DNA of 32,466 bases. It comes from an uncultured Pelagibacteraceae bacterium (lineage in GTDB: Bacteria; Pseudomonadota; Alphaproteobacteria; Pelagibacterales; Pelagibacteraceae). Shown in pieces: positions 7,781-17,484 of this stretch (positions are counted from its first letter, which is position 1; each line of letters starts with the position of its first letter). The stretch covers positions 1-32,466 of the forward strand of contig CABXRY010000012.1 in assembly GCA_902514755.1 (NCBI GenBank), written 5' to 3'. The notes under the pieces are model-generated. The model searched no databases and was not told where the DNA came from. It saw nothing but the letters and a program-made list of their open reading frames with translations. The position numbers and the translations under genes were made by a program.

Positions 7781-10237
7781 ATGAAAAAAATTTTACACAA
7801 AATAAATAAATTTTCCTTAAGTTTTTTAGCTTTTATATTATTTCTTAATACTAGTGTTGCTAATGGTACTACTGTAACTTTTAGTCATACTGGAGCTCAA
7901 CAAACATGGACAGTTCCCTCAGGAGTTACCAGTATAACAGTTGAGGGTTATGGAGCGGCAGGAGGTGATGGCGAGAGAAGCGGTTCAACTAAAAGTAATG
8001 GTGGTTTAGGTGGTTATTTAAAAGCAACTATTTCTGTAACACCAGGAGACACTTTAATTATAAATGTAGGTGGAGTAGGTGAAAGTGGTGCTGATATTGC
8101 AAATGCAGTTAGTGCTGGTGGATTTAATGGAGGAGGTGACGCAGCAAATTCTTTTAGTACTAATCGAAATGGTGGAGGTGGAGGTGGTGCCACTGACATA
8201 AGAACAAGTACAAATTTAAGTGATAGAATTTTTGTTGTTGGAGCCGGTGGCGGCGGCGGCGGTGGTTCGGTATCTGGAACAAACTCTAATGGTGGTGCTG
8301 GTGGTGGAACTTCAGGTGAAAATGGTACTGATGGTGAAGGAAGTAGACCGGGTATAGGTGGAGGTGGAGGTTCACAAGCATCAGGAGGCACTAGGGGAAC
8401 TGGTAATACTAATGATAATGAACATGGAATTGCAGGAGCACTTGGTCTTGGTGGTGATGAAAGTATAAGTGGTGGAGATGCAAATTGTAAAGAGGGTAAT
8501 GGAGGAGGTGGTGCTGGTTATTATGGTGGTGGCTCTGGTGGATGTGGACATGGTACTGCAACTGGTGGTGGAGGAGGAGGAGGATCTTCCTTTACAACTG
8601 GAACAATTATTACAAATACACAAGGTCATTCATCTGCAACTGGAAATGGATCTTTACAAATTGAATATACAGCTAATGTTTTACCAACTTTAAGCTCATC
8701 TGTGCCAGCTGATAATGCGACAGACGTTGCAAGGGATGCAAATATAGTTTTAAACTTTAGCGAAATAGTTGATGTTGAAACTGGAAATATTACAATAAAA
8801 AAAACCTCAGATGATAGTACTTTTGAGACAATTGATGTTACAAGTTCAAATGTAACAGGCACAGGAACTACCCAAATAACTATAAATCCAACCTCTAATT
8901 TTGATGCAGAAATTGAATATTATATATTAATTGACGCAACAGCTTTTGATGATGTTCTTAGTGGATCATACGCTGGGATAAGTTCAACAACCGCATTAAG
9001 TTTTACAACTGAAAGTATGGTTGATCCAACTACTGTTAAAGATGTAGTAGGTTCAATTGATGTACAATCTCAGTTAGCAAAAAGTTTTATTACTCAATCC
9101 ACTAGCACGGTTTCAAGTAGATTAAGTTATTTAAGACAAAATAAAGATAGTCAAAATTTATCCAAAAATAATCTTAAATTAGATTTTGGAAATGCTATAC
9201 TAATATCACTCACAAATGAGCTTTTAGTTAAAAATGATAAATCAATCATCCCTGATAATTGGTCTTCATGGTCTGAAGGGTCATTAAGTTCTTCCAAAAT
9301 TGGAGATAATTTAGGCTCATCTTCAAGTGAGACAGATGCTCAAGCTCTTGCATTTGGTTTTGATACAAAATTAAATGATAGTGATTTACTTGGATTTGCT
9401 ATTCAGTATGGCAAAAGTGATACGGATATTGGATCCAGTGGAAGTACAACTGATAGTGAAAATATAAATATATCAATTTATCGAACAAGACCTTTAGATG
9501 ACGATAATTTTATTGAAGGAATGTTTGGGGTTGGATTAATTGAAAGTGATTTAACAAGGATAAGTGGCTCTAATACACTAACAGGATCTAGAAATGGTTC
9601 ACAAATATTTGGTTCAATTAATTATGGTAAGACAATTGACAAAGGGGACTTTAATTTAACGCCTATTGGTCGTATTGATTTAGGATACACTGAACTAGAT
9701 GCTTATTCAGAGACTGGAACGGATGCTTTATCTTACGCTAAACAAACTATTGAAAGTGGATTAGCGTCTTTTGGACTAGAATTTAGCGATATTGTTAAAT
9801 TTAATGACAATAAATTAAAGCCATTTGGATCAATAGAGTATGGTATGGACTTTAGTAATTCATCAAACGCTAAGATGAATTATGTCTCGGATACAACTAC
9901 AATTTTTACCTATAGCCAAGGAGCAAATTCAAATCATCTAGTAACATTGATGGTTGGCTTTGAATATATTACAAAAGATAATTTAGAAATAATATCAAGT
10001 TATAAACGAATTCAAGGAAACGAGAGTGAACAAACTGATATTTTAAATGTATCTGTTAATTTTAAATCTAAACGTGAGACCGAATATGCTATGAGCGTTG
10101 ATGGGTCTGAAGATTTAAAAGCTGGATTTGATATTTCTAAAAATGTAAATGGATTTGATATAAAGTTTAATGCTAACCAATCATTAAGCGAAAACTCTGA
10201 TCAGACAGCTAATGTATCTTTATCAAGATCGTTTTAA
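7781..10237 (+). CDS. Autotransporter-type surface protein with ALK-like glycine-rich domain
   Basis: A predicted type V secreted surface protein of 818 residues. Signal peptide: ~1-27 (basic start, SLSFLAFILFLN core, cleavage near SVA). Glycine-rich domain: ~33-296, with runs such as GGGGGGATDIR and VGAGGGGGGG and two cysteines (236, 255), resembling the Gly_rich domain found in ALK-type receptors and bacterial adhesins. Ig-like Big_5-type module: ~301-411 (SVPADNATDVARDANIVLNFSE). Helical linker: ~415-485. C-terminal autotransporter beta-barrel: ~495-818, alternating strands ending in NVSLSRSF with the terminal Phe used for BAM-dependent insertion. The passenger's ligand is unknown; adhesion or surface coating is inferred. 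The gene stands alone and faces away from a MarR-like gene. Its glycine region is locally GC-richer and repetitive, creating proline-rich shadow ORFs on the other strand. Confidence 0.8.
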   Translation: MKKILHKINKFSLSFLAFILFLNTSVANGTTVTFSHTGAQQTWTVPSGVTSITVEGYGAAGGDGERSGSTKSNGGLGGYLKATISVTPGDTLIINVGGVGESGADIANAVSAGGFNGGGDAANSFSTNRNGGGGGGATDIRTSTNLSDRIFVVGAGGGGGGGSVSGTNSNGGAGGGTSGENGTDGEGSRPGIGGGGGSQASGGTRGTGNTNDNEHGIAGALGLGGDESISGGDANCKEGNGGGGAGYYGGGSGGCGHGTATGGGGGGGSSFTTGTIITNTQGHSSATGNGSLQIEYTANVLPTLSSSVPADNATDVARDANIVLNFSEIVDVETGNITIKKTSDDSTFETIDVTSSNVTGTGTTQITINPTSNFDAEIEYYILIDATAFDDVLSGSYAGISSTTALSFTTESMVDPTTVKDVVGSIDVQSQLAKSFITQSTSTVSSRLSYLRQNKDSQNLSKNNLKLDFGNAILISLTNELLVKNDKSIIPDNWSSWSEGSLSSSKIGDNLGSSSSETDAQALAFGFDTKLNDSDLLGFAIQYGKSDTDIGSSGSTTDSENINISIYRTRPLDDDNFIEGMFGVGLIESDLTRISGSNTLTGSRNGSQIFGSINYGKTIDKGDFNLTPIGRIDLGYTELDAYSETGTDALSYAKQTIESGLASFGLEFSDIVKFNDNKLKPFGSIEYGMDFSNSSNAKMNYVSDTTTIFTYSQGANSNHLVTLMVGFEYITKDNLEIISSYKRIQGNESEQTDILNVSVNFKSKRETEYAMSVDGSEDLKAGFDISKNVNGFDIKFNANQSLSENSDQTANVSLSRSF

Positions 10238-10576
10238 TTAGTTTTTAGCTTTAAAACTTATTCCTTTAGTTTCAAGTAGTTTTGCTAGTTCACCAGTTTC
10301 ATACATTTCTTTTACGATATCACAACCACCAACAAATTCTTTTTGGATATAAAGTTGAGGGATAGTAGGCCAGTCACTAAAGGCTTTAATACCTTCTCTA
10401 ATATTTTGATCCTCTAAAACGTTTACGCTATGAAAATTTACCTCAAGAAGTTTGAGCATATTTGTTACAGCCATTGAAAATCCGCACTGAGGAGCGTCAG
10501 GCGTTCCTTTCATAAACAAACATATTTCATTTGTATCTATATGATTTTGAATTGTATTTTTTGTATTCTCGTCCAT
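10238..10576 (-). CDS. grxD: Monothiol glutaredoxin (Grx4 type)
   Basis: A CGFS-type monothiol glutaredoxin that binds glutathione-ligated [2Fe-2S] clusters and passes them on in iron-sulfur and iron homeostasis. The FMKGTPDAPQCGFS motif (Cys near residue 32) and the glutathione-binding WPTIPQLYI and FVGGCDI blocks are clear. Length is 112 residues, normal. Its ATG overlaps the bolA stop by 1 bp, and BolA is the known partner of CGFS glutaredoxins, so co-translation makes sense. The stop abuts the convergent autotransporter stop with no spacer. Confidence 0.93.
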   Translation of the reverse strand: MDENTKNTIQNHIDTNEICLFMKGTPDAPQCGFSMAVTNMLKLLEVNFHSVNVLEDQNIREGIKAFSDWPTIPQLYIQKEFVGGCDIVKEMYETGELAKLLETKGISFKAKN

Positions 10577-10806
10577 TACAGCTCCTTTGTTTTAATTGCT
10601 AAGGCATGTAATTCATTGCCCATTTTACCTTTTAAAGAATTATAAACCATTTTGTGTTGTTCAATTTTACTTTTACCCGAGAATTGAGATGAAGTTACAG
10701 TAGCTGAATAATGATTTCCATCACCAGCTAAGTCTTGAATTTCAACAGAAGCATCTGTTAATGCTTCTTTAATTAAACTCTCAATTTCTTTTAAATCCAT
10801 TGCCAT
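10576..10806 (-). CDS. bolA: BolA family protein
   Basis: A 76-residue BolA/IbaG-fold protein. The family pattern is visible: DGNHYSATVTSSQFSGKSKIEQHKMVY and the C-terminal ELHALAIKT containing the invariant cluster-ligating His. BolA proteins form [2Fe-2S] heterodimers with monothiol glutaredoxins, and the next gene encodes one. The ATG overlaps the purL stop by 1 bp and the bolA stop overlaps grxD by 1 bp, giving a tightly coupled purL-bolA-grxD run. Which BolA subgroup it belongs to was not resolved. Confidence 0.9.
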   Translation of the reverse strand: MAMDLKEIESLIKEALTDASVEIQDLAGDGNHYSATVTSSQFSGKSKIEQHKMVYNSLKGKMGNELHALAIKTKEL

Positions 10807-12998
10807 TATTTGCTCATATAATTAGTTAACCAACTTGTATTCGAAGTTCTTAATACGTCAATTGTAACTTTTGTCTTATCATTAATATACAGTTGATTTT
10901 CATTAATCGAACCAAGTTCATCAAAGTGGACTGCATTTTTATTAAGTAAATCAGTCACTTTTTTTAGATTTTTTTTAGTAATTTCAATTATATATCGACC
11001 CTGGTCTTCAGCGAAGAAGTATTCAATTTCATTAATTAAAAATTTAGGTTTTTTAAGATTGATACCTTTATTTCCTTTGATGCACATTTTGCTGACAGCA
11101 GTTATTATTCCACCAATTGATACGTCATGAGCACTTTTAATTAAACCACTATCCATTAATTTTAAGAGGGTTTCACCATTATTTTTTTCATTAAATAAAT
11201 TTATTTCTGGTGGTGGACCATTTTTTTCATCTAAAATATTTCTTGCAAATAAACTTTGATCAATATGACCTTCTGTTTTACCGATAACTAAAACAATATT
11301 ATCAACTTCTTTAAAGTCCATGGTAATCATTTTATTGTAATCTTTGATTAATCCAACACCGCCAATAGATGGAGTAGGTTTAATTCCTTCATTTTTAGTT
11401 TGGTTATAAAAAGATACATTTCCGGAAACGACAGGAAATTTTAAGTATTCAGCAGCTTCACCTATTCCTTGAACACATTCGACAAACTCACCCATATTTT
11501 CCTCATTTTCGGGACTTCCAAAGTTTAAACAATTTGTAATAGCAACTGGTTTAGCTCCAACAGAGATTAAATTTCTAAAGCTTTCGCAAACAACTTGTTT
11601 TCCACCCGTTAAAGGATGTGCCCAACAATAAACAGCAGAACTATCAACTGATGCTGCAACAGCTTTATCAGTTCCATGAACACGAACCACACCAGAGTCC
11701 CCACCTGGTTTTTGAATAGTATCTCCCATAACTGTATGATCATACTGTTGCCAAATCCATTCTTTGCTACAAACATTTGGATGAGATAATACTTTTTTTA
11801 AGACATCAATTATCTTTAAATTTTTAAGATCTTCTTTTTTAATCTTATTTTTTTTAGGAAGTTTTGCTTTTTTCCATTTTCGGTCGTACATTGGTGAGTT
11901 TTCAACTAATGTATTTACTGGAATATCAGCAACTTGTTGATTATCAAAATAAAGTTCAATTTTTTTTGATTTAGTAGTTTTACCAATAACAGCAAAATCT
12001 AAGTTCCATTTATCAAATATTTTTTTAGCTTGTTCTTCTTTCCCACTTTCTAAAACAATCAACATTCTCTCTTGGCTTTCTGAAAGCATGATTTCATATG
12101 GTGTCATCTTTGCTTCTCTACAAGGAACTTTATTTAGATTAATTTCAATTCCAAGATTTCCTTTAGATGCCATTTCAATACTAGATGAAGTAAGTCCAGC
12201 TGCACCCATGTCTTGAATAGCAATAATAGAGTCACCCGCCATTAACTCTAAGCAAGCTTCAAGTAATAATTTTTCAGTAAAAGGATCTCCTACTTGAACT
12301 GTAGGTTTTTTTTCTTCAATTTTTTCATCAAAACTAGCTGATGCCATACTTGCTCCATGAATACCATCACGACCTGTTTTAGATCCCACATAAATTACAG
12401 GTTTATTTAATCCTGCAGCTTTAGAGTAGAAAATCTTATCTTTTTTAACCAATCCTAAAGTCATTGCATTTACTAGGATATTGCCATTATATGAACTATC
12501 AAAGTTAGTTTGACCAGCTACAGTTGGAACTCCCATACAATTTCCATATCCACCAATACCATGAACCACACCTCTTAATAGATTTTTAGTTTTTTTATGT
12601 TGAGGAGAGCCAAAGTGAATAGAATTTAAATTAGCAATAGGTCTAGCTCCCATTGTAAATACATCTCTCATAATACCCCCAACACCCGTTGCAGCACCTT
12701 GATAAGGCTCAATAAAAGATGGGTGATTGTGACTTTCAATTTTAAAAACTATTGCATCATCGTCACCAATATCAACAACACCTGCATTTTCACCAGGTCC
12801 TTGAATTACTTGTTTACCTTTAGTTGGAAGTTTTTTTAAGTGAAGTCTTGATGATTTATAAGAACAGTGTTCATTCCACATTGCAGAGAATATACCTAGT
12901 TCTGTAATATTTGGAGTTCTCTTAAGGAGTTCACAAATTTTGGCATATTCATCTTTTTTAAGACCATGGTCTATAGCTACTAGTTCGTTTACAATCAT
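10806..12998 (-). CDS. purL: Phosphoribosylformylglycinamidine synthase, large subunit
   Basis: Step 4 of purine synthesis: ATP-dependent conversion of FGAR to FGAM, using ammonia delivered by PurQ. At 730 residues this is the small PurL that works with separate PurS and PurQ, not the ~1300-residue fused form. Visible motifs are [48 protein letters not shown] (metal/ATP site), [12 protein letters not shown], and the second half's [12 protein letters not shown] and DVSIGGI. Its start overlaps the purQ stop by 4 bp. Confidence 0.97.
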   Translation of the reverse strand: MIVNELVAIDHGLKKDEYAKICELLKRTPNITELGIFSAMWNEHCSYKSSRLHLKKLPTKGKQVIQGPGENAGVVDIGDDDAIVFKIESHNHPSFIEPYQGAATGVGGIMRDVFTMGARPIANLNSIHFGSPQHKKTKNLLRGVVHGIGGYGNCMGVPTVAGQTNFDSSYNGNILVNAMTLGLVKKDKIFYSKAAGLNKPVIYVGSKTGRDGIHGASMASASFDEKIEEKKPTVQVGDPFTEKLLLEACLELMAGDSIIAIQDMGAAGLTSSSIEMASKGNLGIEINLNKVPCREAKMTPYEIMLSESQERMLIVLESGKEEQAKKIFDKWNLDFAVIGKTTKSKKIELYFDNQQVADIPVNTLVENSPMYDRKWKKAKLPKKNKIKKEDLKNLKIIDVLKKVLSHPNVCSKEWIWQQYDHTVMGDTIQKPGGDSGVVRVHGTDKAVAASVDSSAVYCWAHPLTGGKQVVCESFRNLISVGAKPVAITNCLNFGSPENEENMGEFVECVQGIGEAAEYLKFPVVSGNVSFYNQTKNEGIKPTPSIGGVGLIKDYNKMITMDFKEVDNIVLVIGKTEGHIDQSLFARNILDEKNGPPPEINLFNEKNNGETLLKLMDSGLIKSAHDVSIGGIITAVSKMCIKGNKGINLKKPKFLINEIEYFFAEDQGRYIIEITKKNLKKVTDLLNKNAVHFDELGSINENQLYINDKTKVTIDVLRTSNTSWLTNYMSK

Positions 12999-13678
12999 TT
13001 AAGGTTATTGATTAAATTTTTAAAAAAAAGTGAACCATCTTCACCTGATAGAGAAGGGTCTATCATCCTTTCAGGATGAGGCATCATTCCTAGAACATTT
13101 TTTTCTTTATTTAGAATACCTGCAATATTCTTAATTGATCCATTTGGATTAAATTGTTCCTGTGTTTTTCCATCTTTATCACAGTAATTGATTGCAATTT
13201 GTTCATTATCTTCAATTTCTTTTAATTGATCTTTTGTACAGAAATAATTTCCCTCATTGTGGGCAATATGAAATTCTAAAATATCATTTTTAATATCTTT
13301 AAAATATGTATTTTTTTTATCTTTAATTTTTACGAATACATTTTTACAAATGAATTCTAAATATTTATTTCTAAGTAAAACACCTGGAACCAAACCTGTT
13401 TCAACTAAAATTTGAAATCCATTACAAATTCCCATCACCATTCCACCTGAGTTAGCAAAATTTATAACTGATTTCATTATTTTTGATTTTGATGCCATAC
13501 TTCCACATCTCAGATAATCCCCATAAGAAAACCCCCCAGGCAATACCACTAGATCACTTTTTGGTAGTTCAACATCATTATGCCAAACCATCTTATTTTT
13601 AAAGCCAAATTTATTTAAAGCAACATCCATATCTCTATCGCAATTAGAACCAGGAAATGTAATGACTGATGATTTCAT
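12995..13678 (-). CDS. purQ: FGAM synthase, glutaminase subunit
   Basis: A class I glutamine amidotransferase subunit that hydrolyses glutamine and channels NH3 to PurL. It shows [11 protein letters not shown] at the N-terminus, [19 protein letters not shown], the nucleophile Cys in [11 protein letters not shown] (~84) and the catalytic His in [10 protein letters not shown]. Length is 227 residues, normal. It lies 3 bp after purS and overlaps purL by 4 bp, consistent with a PurSQL complex made in stoichiometric amounts. Confidence 0.97.
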   Translation of the reverse strand: MKSSVITFPGSNCDRDMDVALNKFGFKNKMVWHNDVELPKSDLVVLPGGFSYGDYLRCGSMASKSKIMKSVINFANSGGMVMGICNGFQILVETGLVPGVLLRNKYLEFICKNVFVKIKDKKNTYFKDIKNDILEFHIAHNEGNYFCTKDQLKEIEDNEQIAINYCDKDGKTQEQFNPNGSIKNIAGILNKEKNVLGMMPHPERMIDPSLSGEDGSLFFKNLINNLK

Positions 13679-13681
13679 TAA

Positions 13682-13924
13682 TTATTGTGCATCAATAATT
13701 TTATAATTTTCAATAACTAAATTTGCTAAAAGTTTCTTACACATTTCTTCTATTTTTTCTTTAGCTTTTTTGGGATTACTCTCTTTAGTATCGATTTCAA
13801 AATATTTTCCTTGTCTTACTTCATTTACGTCATTGAAACCCATTCCATCTAAAGTTTGATGGATAACTTTTCCTTGAGGATCAAGCACATCTTTTTTAAG
13901 AGTTATGATTACTGAAATTTTCAT
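13682..13924 (-). CDS. purS: FGAM synthase, PurS subunit
   Basis: The small dimeric subunit that holds PurQ and PurL together and supports ammonia transfer. It is 80 residues, with the typical VIITLKKDVLDPQGKVIHQTLDGMGF start and the VNEVRQGKYFEID strand. The start overlaps the purC stop by 4 bp. Its presence confirms that the short PurL seen downstream is the three-subunit type. Confidence 0.95.
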   Translation of the reverse strand: MKISVIITLKKDVLDPQGKVIHQTLDGMGFNDVNEVRQGKYFEIDTKESNPKKAKEKIEEMCKKLLANLVIENYKIIDAQ

Positions 13925-14706
13925 TTTCGTTTTCTTTTAACAGATGATAATTTTGTAACATTTACTGCTGATACATTTGATTGCTCGTGAAGTATTCCAA
14001 GCCTCTTTGCAACTTCAGTATATGCTGGGATAAGATCACCTAAATTTTTTCTAAATCTGTCTTTATCTAATTTTTTATCTGTTATGCTGTCCCAAAGTCT
14101 ACATGTGTCAGGGCTTATTTCATCTGCCAGTATAACTTCATCTTTGCCATTAACTTTAAGCCTTCCGAATTCTAGTTTAAAATCAATAAGTTTAATTCCA
14201 ACACCTCTAAACATTCCAATCATAAAATCATTAATTCTTAAGATCATTTTTTTAACTTTTTCGATCTCTTTTTTTGTTGCCCATTCAAAAGCCATAATAT
14301 GCTCTTCCGCAATTAATGGATCACCTAGTTTGTCATCCTTTAAGCAATATTCAATTAATGGCTCCTTAAGCACAGTGCCGTCTTCTATGCCTAATCTTTT
14401 AGTGATTGAGCCAGATGCTACGTTTCTAATGATGAATTCAATAGGAATAATTTCAACTAACTTAATAACTTGTTCACGCATATTAAGTCTTTTTACTAAA
14501 TGATTTTTAATTCCTATTTGTGATAAATTTGAAAGAATATGTTCAGATATTCTATTATTTAAAACACCTTTTCCCTCAATTACAGATTTTTTTTGATTAT
14601 TAAAAGCTGTTGCGTCATCCTTAAAATATTGAATAACTAAATTTTTATCATTTGTAGCATAAATGATCTTAGCTTTACCTTCGTATAACTTTTTACCTTT
14701 TTTCAT
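13921..14706 (-). CDS. purC: SAICAR synthase
   Basis: Joins aspartate to CAIR with ATP to make SAICAR in purine synthesis. Motifs include KLYEGKAKIIYAT at the N-terminus, IIPIEFIIRNVASGS (substrate site), and LIDFKLEFGR with VILADEISPDTCRLWD. It is 261 residues; the family core is ~240, and a short basic tail ending KRKRK extends it. The start overlaps the purB stop by 1 bp and the stop overlaps the purS start by 4 bp. Confidence 0.96.
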   Translation of the reverse strand: MKKGKKLYEGKAKIIYATNDKNLVIQYFKDDATAFNNQKKSVIEGKGVLNNRISEHILSNLSQIGIKNHLVKRLNMREQVIKLVEIIPIEFIIRNVASGSITKRLGIEDGTVLKEPLIEYCLKDDKLGDPLIAEEHIMAFEWATKKEIEKVKKMILRINDFMIGMFRGVGIKLIDFKLEFGRLKVNGKDEVILADEISPDTCRLWDSITDKKLDKDRFRKNLGDLIPAYTEVAKRLGILHEQSNVSAVNVTKLSSVKRKRK

Positions 14707-15998
14707 TATTTAAAAACTCTTCTAAAGATCAGATTTACATTTTTAAAGTGTTTTGCGTAACTAAATATAGATTTTAATTTTTTTGGGGTAATTTTACTCA
14801 TAATCAACTTATCAGAGGAGATAACATCAAATAAATCTAAATTTTCAGCAAAACATTGTTTAGCATAACTTTGAACCATTTTATACGACTGCTCTCTAGC
14901 TAAACCTGATTTTGTTAATTCTAGCATAACTTCTTGTGAAAAGATTAAACCTTTGGTGATATTTAAATTTTCTAGCATTTTCTTTGGATATACAATCATG
15001 TTGTCTAAGATATTTGTTAATCTTACTAAAGCAAAATCAGTTGTAATATTTGCATCAGGCCCAATATTTCTTTCTACACTCGAATGAGAAATATCTCTTT
15101 CATGCCATAAAGCAATATTTTCTAAAGCAGGTATTACAGCACTTCTGACCATTCGCGCAAGCCCCGTTAAGTTTTCACTTAAAATAGGATTTTTTTTATG
15201 AGGCATTGCTGAAGAGCCCTTTTGATTTTTTGAAAAATATTCTTGTAATTCATACACTTCTGTTCTTTGTAGATGTCTTATCTCAATTGCAACTCTCTCA
15301 ATAGATCCGGCAATTATTCCTAAAACTGAAAAATAAAAAGCGTGTCTATCTCTAGGTATCACTTGTGTTGAGATTGGCTCAACTCTTAAGTTTAATTTTT
15401 TTGCAACATGTTTTTCAACTTTTGGATTGATATTTGCAAAAGTCCCAACTGCACCTGAAATTGCGCAAGTTGAAACTTCATTTATCGCATCAACTAATCT
15501 TTTTCTGTTTCTTTTAAATTCTTGATAGAATGAGGCTAATTTTAATCCAAAGGTTACAGGCTCTGCATGAATTCCGTGGCTTCTTCCCATACAAGGAGTA
15601 AATTTATATTTTTTAGCCTGTTTTTTTAAAACTTTTAAAATTTGATCAATATCTTTTAGAATTATTTTTCCTGATTGAACCATTTGGATGTTAAAGCTTG
15701 TGTCCACTACATCTGATGAAGTCATTCCTTGATGTAAATATCTTACTTTAATACCAGCTTTTTCAGTAACTGAAGTTAAAAATGCAATTACATCATGTTT
15801 AACTTCAGACTCGATTTTATGAATTCTATTAACATTGATTTTTGTTTTTTTTCTTACAATTGAAGCAACACCTTTTGGTATTTGACCAAGTTTTTCCATT
15901 GCCTCAGCTGCAGCAACTTCAACATCAAGCCAAATTTGATATTTATTTTCCTCTGACCAAATGTCAGTTAATTCTTTACGCGAGTATCTTTTAATCAT
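14706..15998 (-). CDS. purB: Adenylosuccinate lyase
   Basis: Removes fumarate from SAICAR (to AICAR) and from adenylosuccinate (to AMP), so it acts twice in purine synthesis. A member of the fumarase/aspartase superfamily: HQGMTSSDVVDTSFN, GRSHGIHAEPVTFG with the catalytic His, and the signature loop KGSSAMPHKKNPI (~263). The 430-residue length is standard. It lies 3 bp downstream of map and overlaps purC by 1 bp. Confidence 0.97.
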   Translation of the reverse strand: MIKRYSRKELTDIWSEENKYQIWLDVEVAAAEAMEKLGQIPKGVASIVRKKTKINVNRIHKIESEVKHDVIAFLTSVTEKAGIKVRYLHQGMTSSDVVDTSFNIQMVQSGKIILKDIDQILKVLKKQAKKYKFTPCMGRSHGIHAEPVTFGLKLASFYQEFKRNRKRLVDAINEVSTCAISGAVGTFANINPKVEKHVAKKLNLRVEPISTQVIPRDRHAFYFSVLGIIAGSIERVAIEIRHLQRTEVYELQEYFSKNQKGSSAMPHKKNPILSENLTGLARMVRSAVIPALENIALWHERDISHSSVERNIGPDANITTDFALVRLTNILDNMIVYPKKMLENLNITKGLIFSQEVMLELTKSGLAREQSYKMVQSYAKQCFAENLDLFDVISSDKLIMSKITPKKLKSIFSYAKHFKNVNLIFRRVFK

Positions 15999-16001
15999 TA
16001 A

Positions 16002-16772
16002 TTATAAGTATGGAGGCTTAGAAAAACCTTTAGCAGATTCTGTAAATATTTCATAACCATTTTCAGTAATTCCTAACGTATGTTCAAATTGTGCAGATAA
16101 AGATTTGTCTTTTGTAACAGCAGTCCAACCGTCATTTAACATTTTTACATCATATTTACCGGCATTAATCATTGGCTCGATCGTAAATGTCATGCCCGGT
16201 TTTAAATCCATACCTGAATTTTTACTTCCATAATGTAAAATATTTGGTGGCTCATGAAAAGTTGTACTTATACCATGACCACAAAAATCTCTTACGACAG
16301 AAAAACCTTTTTCTTCAACAAAGGATTGAATTTCATATCCTATATCACCTAATCTAATTCCAGGTTTTAATATTTTAATAGCTCTCATCATAGACTCATA
16401 TGTTGTATCAATAAGATTATTTAATTTGACTGAAGTCTTGCCTACAGAAAACATTCTACTAGTATCACCATAATGCTCATCAACTATTGCAGTCACATCC
16501 ACATTAATTGCGTCTCCATCTCTCAAAATTCTATCGGATGGAATACCATGACAAACTACGTGATTTAAAGATGTGCATAGAGATTTTGTAAAGCCTCGAT
16601 AATATAGTGGTGCTGAATGACCACCATTATCTCTAATAAATTCATATCCAAGTTTATCTATAAAATCTGTTGAAACACCTTCTTTAATATTTTCAGTTAA
16701 CATATCTAAAGTTTGTGCTGCAAGCCTTCCTGCAACTCTCATTTTTTCAAATTTTTCTTTATAATCAGACAT
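16002..16772 (-). CDS. map: Methionine aminopeptidase, type I
   Basis: Removes the initiator methionine from nascent proteins. The pita-bread fold metal ligands are all present: Asp in INVDVTAIVDEHYGDTSR (two), His in FCGHGISTTFHEPPNI, Glu in FTIEPMI, and Glu in QFEHTLGITE. Substrate-pocket HVVCHGIP is also seen. Length is 256 residues, type Ia without a zinc-finger extension. It overlaps the upstream sfsA gene by 8 bp. Confidence 0.97.
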   Translation of the reverse strand: MSDYKEKFEKMRVAGRLAAQTLDMLTENIKEGVSTDFIDKLGYEFIRDNGGHSAPLYYRGFTKSLCTSLNHVVCHGIPSDRILRDGDAINVDVTAIVDEHYGDTSRMFSVGKTSVKLNNLIDTTYESMMRAIKILKPGIRLGDIGYEIQSFVEEKGFSVVRDFCGHGISTTFHEPPNILHYGSKNSGMDLKPGMTFTIEPMINAGKYDVKMLNDGWTAVTKDKSLSAQFEHTLGITENGYEIFTESAKGFSKPPYL

Positions 16773-17463
16773 CTATAATTTTAAGTTTTTTATTTATAAA
16801 AATTTTCTTAGAACTTATATCACATCTATAAGCCAAAAAGTTAACACCTGCTTTTTTAGCAAGTAGATAATTCTTATAATACTCAGGATCAATATCTTTT
16901 GCTATTTTAAAATTTTCCATATTTTGAATTTGAACTAAGAACAATAAATAAGTTTTATAACCTTTTTTTATGGCATCAATAAGGGTAAGTAAGTGTTTAG
17001 AACCACGAGATGTGATAGCATCTGGAAATTCAGCAGTATTTTTATCTCTAAATAAGGTTACATTTTTAACTTCTACAAACATTTTTTGTTTTTTTTTCTC
17101 AAGTAGAAAATCGAACCTAGTTTCTTTATTAAAAAAAACCTCAGGCTTTATTAAATCATTATCTTTAAGTTCTTTGATAAGATTGTTTTCTAAACCATGA
17201 TGAGCTATTTTGTTGGCCATAAGGGTATTAACTCCAACTAAATTTTTTCGTGTTTTTATGATTTCAAGTCCATATTTAAGTTTTCTTTTTGGATCATTAT
17301 TTGGAAGTAAGTAGACATCATTTCCCTCTTCTAACAGGCCTTTCATTGAGCCTGTATTAGGACAATGTGCTGTGACAATTTCTTTATCTAATTTCACATC
17401 AGTAAAGAAACGTTTATATCGCCTGATTAGTTTGCCTTTTATTAAAGACTTGGTAAATTCCAT
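16765..17463 (-). CDS. sfsA: SfsA family protein
   Basis: SfsA was named for sugar fermentation stimulation in E. coli; the fold combines an OB-like N-terminal domain and a PD-(D/E)XK nuclease-like domain, and its role is not settled. Seen here: KGKLIRRYKRF, CPNTGSMKGLLEEGN, the nuclease-like core RFDFLLEKKKQKMFVEVKNVTL, and FPDAITSRGSKHLLTL. The ORF track starts at 17478, but the family normally begins MEF; the internal ATG at 17463 gives MEFTKSLIKGKLIRR and is preferred. That leaves a 20-bp gap to the divergent gene. It is the first gene of the probable sfsA-map-pur run. Confidence 0.88.
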   Translation of the reverse strand: MEFTKSLIKGKLIRRYKRFFTDVKLDKEIVTAHCPNTGSMKGLLEEGNDVYLLPNNDPKRKLKYGLEIIKTRKNLVGVNTLMANKIAHHGLENNLIKELKDNDLIKPEVFFNKETRFDFLLEKKKQKMFVEVKNVTLFRDKNTAEFPDAITSRGSKHLLTLIDAIKKGYKTYLLFLVQIQNMENFKIAKDIDPEYYKNYLLAKKAGVNFLAYRCDISSKKIFINKKLKIIDV

Positions 17464-17484
17464 TTCTGAATTATACATTTAAAA
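17450..17484 (+). promoter_or_regulatory. Candidate promoter inside sfsA for the CinA-like gene
   Basis: TTGGTA (17450-17455), a 16-nt spacer, then TATACA (17472-17477) on the plus strand. The expected start of transcription is at or next to the ATG at 17484, which would give a leaderless message. Both boxes are only about 4/6 matches, so this is weak, but with 20 bp or less between divergent start codons any promoter for this gene has to overlap sfsA. Confidence 0.3.

Noticed and set aside
8014-8629. Proline-rich and Ser/Thr-rich ORFs on the minus strand (8014-8391, 8381-8629)
   Set aside because: They are shadows of the GGT/GGA-rich glycine domain of the autotransporter gene; complements of glycine codons read as proline or serine/threonine.
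10231-10257. Inverted repeat GTTTTAA/TTAAAAC spanning the convergent stops of the autotransporter and grxD
   Set aside because: 7-bp, nearly all A-T, 13-nt loop, within coding sequence of grxD and without a T-tract; too weak to call a terminator.
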